DNA from: Blastomussa wellsi
Lineage: Eukaryota > Cnidaria > Anthozoa > Scleractinia > Plerogyridae
Length of the DNA: 64,000 bases
Reading direction: 5' to 3'
NCBI GenBank assembly: GCA_947652115.1
Contig: OX393567.1
Location: forward strand, 25,175,899-25,239,898
Position numbers and translations under genes: made by a program. The notes beneath the pieces were generated by a model. The model was not told the DNA's origin and did no database searches. It was given only the letters and a program-made list of their open reading frames with translations. Below, in pieces: positions 29,885-41,700 of the stretch (the first letter of the stretch is position 1; every line of letters begins with the position of its first letter).

Positions 29885-30100
29885 ATGAGCAAGAGAAACT
29901 GTTCGGGTACTGCGTTGTGTTCTTGGGCAAAATACGTATCTCCCACAGTGCCTCTCTTCACCCAGCTGTATAAATGGGTACCAGCGAAATAATGTTGAGG
30001 ACGGGGATAACCCTGCGATGGACTAGAATCCCATCCAGGGGGGAGTAGAAATACTCCTAGTCGCCTAATGCTACGGAAACCGGGATAAGCTCCTTGAAGG
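29885..30100 (+). mobile_element. tRNA-derived SINE, family S1, copy C (head degraded)
   Basis: It contains ACTGCGTTGTGTTCTTGGGC, TAAATGGGTACCAGCGAA, GGATAACCCTGCGATGGACT, GGGGAGTAGAAAT and GGGATAAGCTCC, the S1 body order. The tRNA-like head is not clearly preserved. Confidence 0.7.
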
Positions 30101-31970
30101 GAGAAAGAGATTGTTCAAGGGCGTGGAACGAATTGTGTAAGGGAGGAAAACAAACCGTCTCTGAAGTTGGCAACTAACAATAGCGAAGCCATTTAATGAC
30201 GTTATGACCAAGACAAGACGGAATGGCGCATGATTTGAAGCTTTCTTCAAGCGCGAAAGCCGGTGTTCCTAAACAATTTTCTAAACGAAAACTTCGCCTT
30301 TCTCTCAGGCCCCATTGGTCTCGGGTTCCAGAGACAACCCTTCCCCAGAGTCAAGCGTTTATAGACTTATGTGACAAAAACTTTCCCGTCTGCTGACTAA
30401 AAGTTGACCCTGTTTGATCCATAAAGGATTTTAATATTCAAATCGTGGAGGTTCCATGATCCAATGATTTGCATTCTATTTTTAGAATGCGCGATTGGCT
30501 ATTCTAAACATTCCTCGAATTCTCAATAAAGAAACGACAGTTTTCAATTTACAAAACATGTTTCGACATTCTCATGTCATCTTCAGTTGCAAATGAGCTT
30601 TTAACGGTTGTACATTTGAATTTTATATTATCAAGGTACGTTACAAAATTGCGCGTCAAAACTTGCGTTACAATTTCAATATGAAATTCCTCGAATTACT
30701 AGGAAAAATGCCAAAACACGTACGGACCAGAGCGGAAGTAGGACTCAGTGAACTTAGTGAATGCCGAAACATTGTTTCCCAGCAAAGTTCAGTGCCCTCA
30801 ATTAGCACGGCAGTCCAACGTTTTTTGACATAGTGATTTATCATTTAGTTTGAAAGTGCTTAGCGGCGAGGTGGTCTACCATATTCCCCCGAATGACATC
30901 AAATTTCGTTCGTTATAGTGACAGTTTTGGGAAATCTTTGCGATCGTTTCACTCGAAGTGTTTCAGACTTACTTCATCCAATCAAACCCTAGCCTGACGT
31001 GAGCACTTGCGTACTCTAAAAGTAATCGCGCGGGCAAGCACGTCATGTCGCTCAGCAACTTCAGGCTCAGTTCCGTCTCGGAGGCGGGATTTCGACATGA
31101 ACTGGAACTTAGTCCCCTGATTAACGTGTTAATGAGAGTGGGTGGGAATGTGTAACTTGAGGGAAACATGGAACACTAGTCAGTTTCTTCTAGTGCACAA
31201 ACCCGGAAGTTTGTCCCTAACGCAATATTACCAATCTTCACCATGCATGTAACGATGACATGCAGCTTCCATTGCGGGCAACCCCTGACGGCAACAGAAG
31301 GCCAACCATGTGTGTAAGAAGAGACACTTGGTTAAAACTTCTTTTCATTTCACAAACAATTTGTACATATAAATCTCTTTACACTTTTAAAGTGCCACGA
31401 AATAAGATGACAAAAGAAACCCCGAATTTAGTGAAAACACTTGTCAAATTAATGACTCCAATATCGGGTTCAAATAATGACGCACTATTCCGTGAAAAAC
31501 GTAACGCATGAATAGAAAAATAAGCTACTTTTCTTCAAACAATATTACAGTGTCAACACTTTTAAAACAATGAGAGGACCGACGCATGAATGAGGTTTTT
31601 TGAAGCGGATGTGTAAATCATTAAACCTAACTTGCATAAATAGTGGAAAACGTTCTTAGGTGCAGATCATAAAGAAGTGACGTTTTGGCCACTCAAACCT
31701 CGCATTGTGTATAAAACGTTGCTAAGGCTACGTAATCAACTAATTGGCCAACCAACAAAGAAGACTACCGAAAAAATTAAAATAATCATGCACTTAAGAA
31801 AAGTCCATCTAGCACCAAACCAATGACGTTCACCGTGAAAGAAAATTAATACTGCAGTGTCAATCGTAAACAGCTAGGTTTCAAATGCTGAATAATGAAG
31901 TAAGCACCAATGAGTAAGTAAACACTCCACAGTGGCAAGCACTCATAGATAAACACACGGGTTCACGGGT

Positions 31971-34900
31971 TCACGCGCTCAACAACAAAGCAACTCCAGC
32001 AAGTGTCCATTTAGCAGGGGATTCTTTGGTCTTGAGGAAGAAATTCCACACGTAAGTTGGGCCTCGTTGCCTTGTCTTATACACTGGACACTCGTACACA
32101 TTTTTGGTTTCTTGTTTGTCGACTGGAATGGCACGGATGAACATTACTGGCATGCCAGGAGTCAGTTCTTTGAGTCTTGACTCTGCTATCATACCAGTCT
32201 GTGTGTCCCATCTGGCGCCTTCCATGAACAGTCCGTGCACGTAAGCACCTTCTCGGGGTGGGCTGTTGAAATCTTCTTTGTTTTTCTTTGTGACGTCCAC
32301 CTGATAAAATATACATGGTATCAGTCAGGGTTCGCGTTTAACAGGAGTTTAGGGGCAAAATGAAATGTTCAATTTGGGTCGCGTAGCAGCTCTCGCAAGT
32401 TCTCAGATAAATGCCTCGCTACCCTTTGAGAGAACAATAAAATAAACAACAGAAACAATGCGGCTAGTCCTGAAAACAATAGCAACTTACGCAGAGGACC
32501 ATCAGAAATACACTGCAAGCTCACGGGAGCTTCTACAGTACTGATTAATTTAGGGACTCGTGGCGATCAAAAATCGACCAAATCCAATTTAAATACACAG
32601 GGACAAAAAGGATTCCTAAGGTTAAATGGTATTTACCTGAAGTGCCATCTTGTCCAGAGGCCATTCGTTTTTTCTCGCCATAGACTGCTCAATAGCAGTG
32701 AGAAATGATTGTGGATTGAAGAAACCAGACAACCAAACCACATTTGGAAGACAGAAGTCCGAGGTCCAGCTCTCCAGCTCTTTGATTCGCAGCAACAAGT
32801 CAACAAACCATGCAGCCAGGCCTGACATGGATGGATAAGCACGGCGCGTCCAAGATTCTGGAACATCGTCCAGGTAGAGAGCATTACCCAGGTCCTCCAT
32901 ATCAGCTGTGATGGTCAGTTCACCCTAAAAAGCACAGTTTGAAAAAGGTTAAAAGTATTTAGGAAGCGAGCCTTAGCGAGGATGACCAACGGTGTTGAGG
33001 AAGGAAACGGATCGTAATGTGAAGAGATTGTTCGCGTTTTGACGTCTGCAATAACTTTGAAATTTTGCAAATAGATTCCCTGATTTATTTAATAATTGCT
33101 AAAGAAAATGTTCATAAATTGAGGAAAATTCTACCCTGCGAACATAGATCCCTTGGATGTTAGGAAGATCGAATTATATTTCATTATATTTTTTTCACAA
33201 ATGACAATGAGTTCTAAGTTTCGACCTGTGTTATTCAGAACATGAACAAGGATAAAAATTTTTTGAGATATCGAAAGCTCATATACGGGGTTTAAGTAAG
33301 TACCAATTAAGAAACTAATAAATGCAACGTGTTAGATAATCAAAATTTTATAACAGACTCAGCAACTCACTTTGAGACCCAAATCCAGTTCTTTCAGCGA
33401 ACGTTTGATCTCGCTTGTCAGGATGTTCATTCGTTCGCACTCCTGGAAGGCTACTACAGTGTAAGGTGTACGATCCTCCACACGGGCCATCATCTCCTGC
33501 ACGTTAAACTCGTCTGGCAACTTCTCCAAGATCTCGTCCAAAACCTGTTTAACCTGTTTTAAAAAGAGACATTTGAATAGAGAAGACCAATCTCCTTGCA
33601 CTCAAAGACAACGGATCTCCCAAAGAATTTCGGGATGACAATTGAAAGGATCTGCAATCTAAGCAATTCTAAGCAATTCAAAGGGGACAGACCACAATCT
33701 CAACTAAATTTTCCCGTGAGAAATCAGAAATTATGTAGCGTGACAGTCAGGGAGTTAATCAAAATTCGTAACAAGCGTTGGAAGAAAACAAACAAAGGTC
33801 AACTCATCACAACGATAATACCATTTTCTTCATTATGGCAGTTGAAACGGAGAATCGGTTCAGGTAAATTCTCCCAGTTCGCGAGACAGCAAAGTAAGGA
33901 GACCGATAAGGAGATTTTACGTTTTCATCACCTTTTCTTCCCGAGTCTGTCCTCCTCCGCCACCAGCACCTGCATCCCTGGGCTGCATTTCCAGCACGGT
34001 GCGGAACAAGTTGTCCGAGGTTGCCGTCAGGAAACCGATCTCAGCATTAGGGTGGAGACCGTACAGGTACGGGCTCTCTGGGGGTAGCGCTTCATCGATA
34101 TAGGCGTGGTACGTCTTGTAGTCCGAGTTGGGCGGGATGGGAAATCCTGGAGCAAGATTCATCTCACCTTCGAGCTGTAAAGAAGAAAACTGCGATGAGC
34201 AAGTTTGTTTATGACAGCTGTGGAATGGAGGGGAGGTAAGAGCTCAAGGGATTACTGGAGAAGCTGTCTGTTTTGCGACAAGACACTTTACTCTCACAGT
34301 TCCTCTCTCGACCCAGCAGTTTTGATGGATACGGCAAGTGGTCAGAGCAACCAACTTGCTTCTTTTCCGACAGCATCCCATCTAGGAAAATTAATAATAC
34401 TCAAAGTCCCGTCGTGTTAATGAGCGTCAGCCTGATAAGCTAACTACACTTGACGTAACACTTGTATCTTTTAAGATGAAACCGAAGGAAAGCAAGGCCT
34501 CTACAAAATAACAATTCTACTATTAAAGAACTCGCGATTAAGCTGTTTAAACCGTTATAAACAAAAACAATATTCCAAGTTATAATTGGGAACGAATTCG
34601 GCCTTTCTTCACGAGGTTCGCTCACCATATCAGGCTTCATGTACTCCTCCAGATAAGTTCTACACAGTCTTCTATCCCAGTCGTCTGTGATGTGACCGCC
34701 ATACATGATCTCACCGAACAAATAACGCAGATCAGTCCAGGGAACCTGAATTAAGCAAAGTGGAAACGTGTTAGCTCAGCGACCATAAGCCTGGTGTAGT
34801 GTAAAAAATAAGGAGCTAATCTGGTGTATAGATTAGAAACGCTTCCATTCAGGAAGCAATTTCGTGCTTGCAACCAAACCGCGCTTGCGGTGAAGCTTCG

Positions 34901-37900
34901 AGAATTTGTAATATTCACGTACCATGGCTCGAAATTAACGCTCGCAAACTCGCAAAATGCGAGTGTTTTTATGGGATTTGCGAGTGAAAAAAATATCCAC
35001 TTGCGAACATTTGCGAGTAAGAATCTACAAAACAATTTAAGGAAGCTGTTCGAATTACGATTCATATCAAAGAATTCGAAAGAAAATACGAACAAACTTT
35101 TTGTTTACCTCTTCAGCTCATTACTTCAATGTATCTACAAGAATTTCAATTGTTACATAAAAATACTTGCTAGTTGGTTCGCCAATTTGCTAGTAGGAAA
35201 AATTGTCACTAGCAAGACTTTGCAGGCTAGTAGAGTAAAAAGGTAAGTTCGAGCCCTGCGTACTGGAGTGGATCTGTTGTACCTACCTTAGCATTAGCCT
35301 CCAGGTAGTTGTAGAGTACATTCACACTGATAGTTAAGTCACCAGTGTTGAAGGGATAGGACCTGTTCCATCCCTGAGGACCAAACTTGCGGCGCTCAGC
35401 AACACACGCGTGGAAATAACACAGCGCAAACAAAATACTCTTGAATTCATTCTCACGAGCGCACATCTCTAGCGTGTCCTAACAAGTCAAAGAAAACGAT
35501 GCAAATAAGGTCGATTTGTGAATTATTTAACTCTACCATAAAGGAAAAAATGATAAAGGCAGTTCTTTCTTACTGCGTGCGCAACGTTGCGCGAAATCTT
35601 GTAGTGTGTGGCGATATCGACTGAGGCGTGCGCAGTTTTTTTTGTAGGCGAGTTTCACTGAAAGAACATTTTACCTGGTTAAAGTTGTCCAAAGCCTGAT
35701 GTAAATTGGCCATCATACCGGTGGGTGGTTCGTTAGTGATCTTTATGGAGGACTCCAAGATTCCCTGGGGTATGATGTGAGCATCAGGCGAACCCGCCGG
35801 TTCAGCCGAGATATACACTCGATAGTTGTCATGGCTTCCTTCGCTGTAGGCCTCAAGCTTCTTCTCCAGAGTCGGCAGCCATTTTTTGACAAGATGGATA
35901 TTCTGCAACGAAGGTCGAATGTAAAATAGGTCTCAAAACAAATCTAGTAAGAAGACTCCAGTAAGAAATTGGTTGCTCAAATGTTCAGATATGTACTCAA
36001 AGCTTTAATACGAGTGAACTTACAGTAATATTAAAACAATAGGGCTTAGCTTTGTTAGCACGTAAGAATTACCTGCAGAATAACCCAATGTCCTTCTTTA
36101 GCGGCCAAGTCCAAACTCTGCTCGGCAACAATTTCTTGACCCTGAAAAAGACAACATGTACCTTAATCCTTATTATCCTTACTCCAACGAGGTTGTCCAA
36201 CCAGTTGCTAATGCAACCAGTAGACTGAGTAGCCGAGTAATTTTCACGCGGGCGTTGGTTAGGATCTTCTGTTACCCCATGGAGTGACTTAAAACAACTG
36301 AAAGCAACGAGATTAACGCAGTAGCTTCTCACCTGCCCAAGAGACACGTTATGGAAGTTCTTGTTATCAAATGTGAAGCCGAGTTTCTTGCCCAGTGCCT
36401 CCACGTCCTTCAGTGGATCGACACCTGGGGACAAAATGAAGAAGATCGGGGTCCCAGGCCCGCTCTCCTCGTACGACTTGGCAAACTCCACTTGACGATT
36501 CTCCACGTACTTTGCTCCCATCTTCTCTTCAACAAAGCCGCTGTTCAAAGTAAGAGGAAAGGCAACTAAATATTTGGAAGAGGGGGTAAGTTTCTATAGA
36601 AACTGTGGTGCTGCGTCGGTGGGAAGTATAACAATATAATTTGGTTTTATCAAATGGGTTGATAATGTGAATTGGCCACCGTAAAGAGATTTAAGAGCTG
36701 ACGTTTCGAGCGTTAGCCCTTCGTCGGAGCGAATCCGACGAAGGGCTAACGCTCGAAACGTCAGCTCTTGAATCTCTTTACGACGGCCAATTCACATTAT
36801 CAACCCAGTTGATAAAACCAAAAAATATTGGGAAGGTTCCACACTAAAACCAATGTAAACGTAAAAAATCCCGTTTTCTGCGGACTATGACTGAAGAAAA
36901 TCTTAAATCAGTCTGCCAGTCAGTCAGTCACTTTAGCAATCATTCAAGGATTTAGTCACTCACTGAGAAATATACATTCTTCGTCGATTTGTTAAAGAAC
37001 AAGCCGTAAATAGTCAGTTTTGTCGAGGCAAGAGCGAAGCCAGCACCTTTTTGGCGTTAATCAGTATAGAATGTACACGCCACAGATTTCATTCGGCGCG
37101 TGTTTCACTCCACTCACCTGACGGCGTATGTCATTCTGTCAGGTCTCAGAGCCCTCATCATGCACAGTTTTTGTAAAGAGCTCTTGTTCTTCCATTCTTG
37201 AGGAAACTTTTCTTTCTCCGGACACTCACTCTCCACAAACTTCTTCCATCTTTTGGCTGATCCTTCAATATCACGATCCAGGTTACGGAATTCTTCCATG
37301 TTACTCAGCGCCTACAGTAAGAGACGCGAAAAACCATCTTGATTTTCAACTGAAGACCTTGTTCAGCTGAAATCGCAGACCCTTCCCCCCCCCCCCAACG
37401 CACGGCGAGACATACTTATATTTTTGTATCTAGTCAGTCTGTGAGCAGCAACAAGAGACAGATTTTTAAAGTTTCACTTTCCTTCGATCAGTGATAGCTG
37501 GTGTGAAATACTACTGTTAACTTACCTTTATTCCGCCCCAACAGAGGTTGTTGAGGAAGTCTACAGGGCTGGTCACGTTCATGACTGCTGGGAAACGAAG
37601 AAGGAATTCCAACTCATGAGGTACGATCTCCTTTTTCATCAGCAGAATCTGCGTGAAAATGGAAGATTCCAAACTCAGGGTTTATTACGTCAGGTAAACA
37701 AACAAAAAGTTCCCGTTATTTTTTACTTCAAAAGCCCGTAAGCCTTACTCGATCGGATGTAGCAGTCGGTAGTGTTATCTTTATTGTTCACATAAATATT
37801 TTCAACTTCCCTTTACAATTTTCCTTGACAGAATTTAGCGATTACTTTTTTAGATGATCATATTCTTCAATCCCACAATCTGTTATATTCTAAATCCGTT

Positions 37901-38715
37901 TTCTTCTAGAAAATTTCAAGAGAATTCAGGGCTACTCATCTGCAGTAAGTATCCCCTTACCTGGAATGCCACTTGAGCGGTGAAGATGAGTTTATCTTTT
38001 TCAAACAATCCTCGTGTAGTGTAGATAAACACTGAGAAGGTGATGCAATCGATCAGATTGTTCACTCGGAGTTTCACTTCCTCTGCGGGTTCGGCTCTGT
38101 CAATAGCCTTTTGAAACACCACATTGAATGCCTAACAAACAAAAGACAAAAAAGAGAGTTACGTGTGACTAAAACATTATTAGAAAGAAAATATAACAAG
38201 GCAAGTTTAGAAAGTGATTGGTGCATTAATTTACAGTTATTGTGAGACTCGTTTTAAAATGATTAATATAAAATTATGGTTCCGGGATACTTGTACGCAA
38301 AACTTTTTCTGATCAAATTTGACGGATATGTGGATTTGGTTCTCTGCACGAGAAACGTGTTAGCGCATAGTTAGACCCCTGCATAACTACGGATTGTTTT
38401 ATAACTGACCTTCAGAGAAAACTGATAAATCGGGTTGATCTTGTTGAGGTCGTTCAATATGAAGTACAATAGTGATGAGCGCGCAGCCGCTGGCCTGTAC
38501 TGCTCGCGGGCTTCGTTGATCTTGATCTCAGTTGTTTTGCCCTCGGCGACTTTAACCTCGATCTCTGCAGCAGTTCGCTTGGTTGTCTCCAAGTTCTCAA
38601 CTAGAGCGTAATCACCCAAGAAGTTTCCACCGGCAGCAGACAGACGAGCCAATAAAGAGTCTTCTAGCTCTTTGATCTTGATGGTAAATTGGTTCATTTG
38701 TTGGGTCAAGTTGGC
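31971..38715 (-). CDS. DNAH9/11/17: Dynein AAA6 and C-terminal domain, 16 exons to the stop codon
   Basis: Exons: 38715-38410, 38131-37961, 37648-37526, 37311-37118, 36540-36333, 36141-36073, 35902-35675, 35478-35287, 34745-34626, 34174-33932, 33553-33371, 32924-32637, 32300-31971. That is 13 exons here; the AAA5/AAA6 boundary also draws on 39160-38956. Landmarks are [78 protein letters not shown] and [19 protein letters not shown]. The full C-terminal cap typical of axonemal chains is present. Confidence 0.95.
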
Positions 38716-41700
38716 CTGGTAGCAAATTGAAACAAAGAACAAGAGTTAGCATCTTTAACAAATCGAACTGTGAGACATAATTTCCGTTTTAACTAAAATC
38801 TCAGCCAGCATCATTTGGCAATTTCTCTCGATGCAAAATCGTCATAAACTATACGCCGTAAAGGCTAATTAGGTTACCAAGCAACATCAGTCAGATATCA
38901 AAGTAGTTTATAGTTAATTTTTGTTCTCAAAATGTTAAACAACAGCGTTTATTACCTTCGTCTCTTCAAGATCAGGCCTCTCTTTACGTACAACGTCGGC
39001 CAACAGCTGGTCCTCCAAGCCTTCACGTGTGACCGTGAAGTTGATAAGGGTGGTCTGGGCCTGCATCTCGGGTTTGTAATGCGGATTGGCCAGCTTAGTG
39101 TGAAGAATGAGACGGAATTCTGGGTGATACTCGACTTCCTTGTCCCCCATCTTGATGTACCTGAAACGATACAGAGACGCAAACTGAGCTTTATTCTAAA
39201 GTGATTTGGTTACTTTCAAAAGTGGCAACATCAGAGAAACGATGTTATTTATTTTTTAGCTTGAATTCAACAAGCTGCCTGATAATAATAAGTTGATTTT
39301 GTAGAAGAGTACTTGTCAAATAACAGGAACCCATTAGGAAGTGAGAATGACTAACGATGGCGAGGATGAAAACAGATTGTGATATGAAGAAACTTGAAAA
39401 AGTGGGTTCCTGTTGAAACGGATTTGAGCATATCACAAGAGGAAATACAAGTTTCCTGCGACAACAAACTCGTGTAATTCAAAAGAATCACCATCACGGA
39501 TGACACCTCAGTCTTGAAACGTTTAGGCTAAATTTTTAAAGTTTTCCTTCTAGATCTTCCTCATTCGGAGCTTTCCTTGTTTTTATCTCAGTTCATGTTG
39601 CTTCCTCTCGGGTGATTTTCATCCTAAATATTATTTCAAGGTTTGCTTTGTAACAAAACATACGTGAACATAACACACCTTCCTTTCTTGATGGTGTTTC
39701 GTCCAACCAGAGGATCTAACACCGGGTCCATAGTCTCACCCATGTTTTCAATGAGTACACAATCACCGTTGGCAACTGCGCGTTCGATGGCATCGAGATA
39801 TCTGTAGAGCAAATGATCCGTCATATACATTTATCTGTAGACATCACTTCTTACGTATACAGTATACCAATCTCTTAGTAAAACAAAAGACAAAGATCCA
39901 AACACAACAATAATGAATAGATACCCTTTCTGTCCCAGCCTGACGACTCTGAGTTGCTCTCCTTCCCGAGTTTTGATCCACTTCACCCCTTGTAGCTGTG
40001 GATCGATCATAAGCGGCCACCTCTCGCAGTTTGTCAGGATGGTGGCGTTTTCTGTACTCATGCGGTCACTCGGTAGGTTCTCATTGTTCCACTGAGCGAT
40101 GGTTGCATTGTCAGTCAACAGGGTCAGCGGATCGAGGTTTTCAGTGATCTTGATTGGAACCTTGAGGAAAATGATGCAAAACAAATTAATTTGAAGTTAT
40201 CGTAATCTGCTTTCTCTTGTAATTTTAAGTAATTTAATTATAAGTAATTTTGCGCGTTGGAAAAATTATTAATATGATAAAAAATGACTGATTGTTGATA
40301 CTTCAGAAGTGACCACAAGTGACCGTTTTGTGGAGGATATTTTAGTTCGAGGAAGGTTTCCAAGTTGTTTGTAATTGATACTGAAGGAGATCAAGTACTT
40401 GTTTGGGAGGGAGCGCAATAGGTGTGGGCATACAAGAGATGCCTAAATATCAGGTGGCCTAATGGTTAGTGTGCTGGACTCGTGAATCGGACGATCCGGG
40501 TTCGAGCACTTATCGGGACACTGCGTTGTGTTCTTGTTCTTCACTCTCACGTACAGTGCCTCGTTTTACGCAGGTGTATGAATGGGTACCGGCGAATGTA
40601 CTGCTTGGGGGTAACCCTGCAATGGACTAGATCCAATACTGTCACTTCATGCAAAGGAAACCGGGATAAGCTCCGGCTTAATGGGCCACAAGGCTCCTGT
40701 GCAGACTTTACCTACTGTACCTCACAAATCCACAAAAAATGTTATAAATTATGGATTTACATACCGACTGTCCTTTCAAGAATGGAAGCCACTTTTCGTG
40801 CATGAGATTATCACGGTATTTCCTTGTAAAGCAGCCCATGTAAGACACGAACGCCGTAGTGAGTAACACATCACCAGGTAAGGTCTTTTCCTGTTCCTTA
40901 AAGTTCGCCACAGATTCGGCCCAACGGACATTTTCCGAAGCCAACCCGCCGACCAATCGATTAGCCAACTCAATTGTCATCGCTGTCTGTTCGGCTTCTT
41001 GCTGGCACTTCAGTTTCTCAGCCGTGGCCTTCAATAAGCAACAACAATTTATAATTAGTAGACATATTCTGGAAAACAATTGACGGTTTCTGCAAAAGTC
41101 GTTAACTTGGTACATAAAGATTTTCCGATTTCAAACTCGAGTAAAATGTTGTAACCGAGTATTTTAACAGAAAAAAGTAATTTGGGCGATCTGTTTAAAA
41201 AAAGGACGCGCCGTGAAAATAATGTAAACAACATGTCTGCCAAATTTGAAGGCAATTTTTCAAGTAAATCGTTCCAATCACTTACCTTCTCAAAGGAAGC
41301 TGTGAGTTCAGCCAAGTTTTCATCGAGCTCAGTAATCTTCGCCTTGATCTTAGCCAGCTTCTCTTCTGCAGCTGCCAGCTCAGCATTAGCAGCAGCCAAA
41401 GCCTGCCTCTTCGGTTCTACGTCACAGAACACGTGATAGAACCTGATAATGTTGATGCACCAGGCGCAGATACCGGCAGCGGCGCCAGACTTGGAGCGGA
41501 TGAAGTCTGGTTCGAAGTCTGGATCATCAAGATACGGCTGTACGGCCTTCAAGTTGCTCTCGTGAATGTTTTCTTTGTCGTAGTTCACCAGTTGGTCCAA
41601 AAATTGGTCCACCTTTCAGGGAGAATAAAAGTAAATACTGATGTGAAGTATATATGAAATAATTCATATTTGAACTGCGAATGTAGATGAATGTGAAGAA

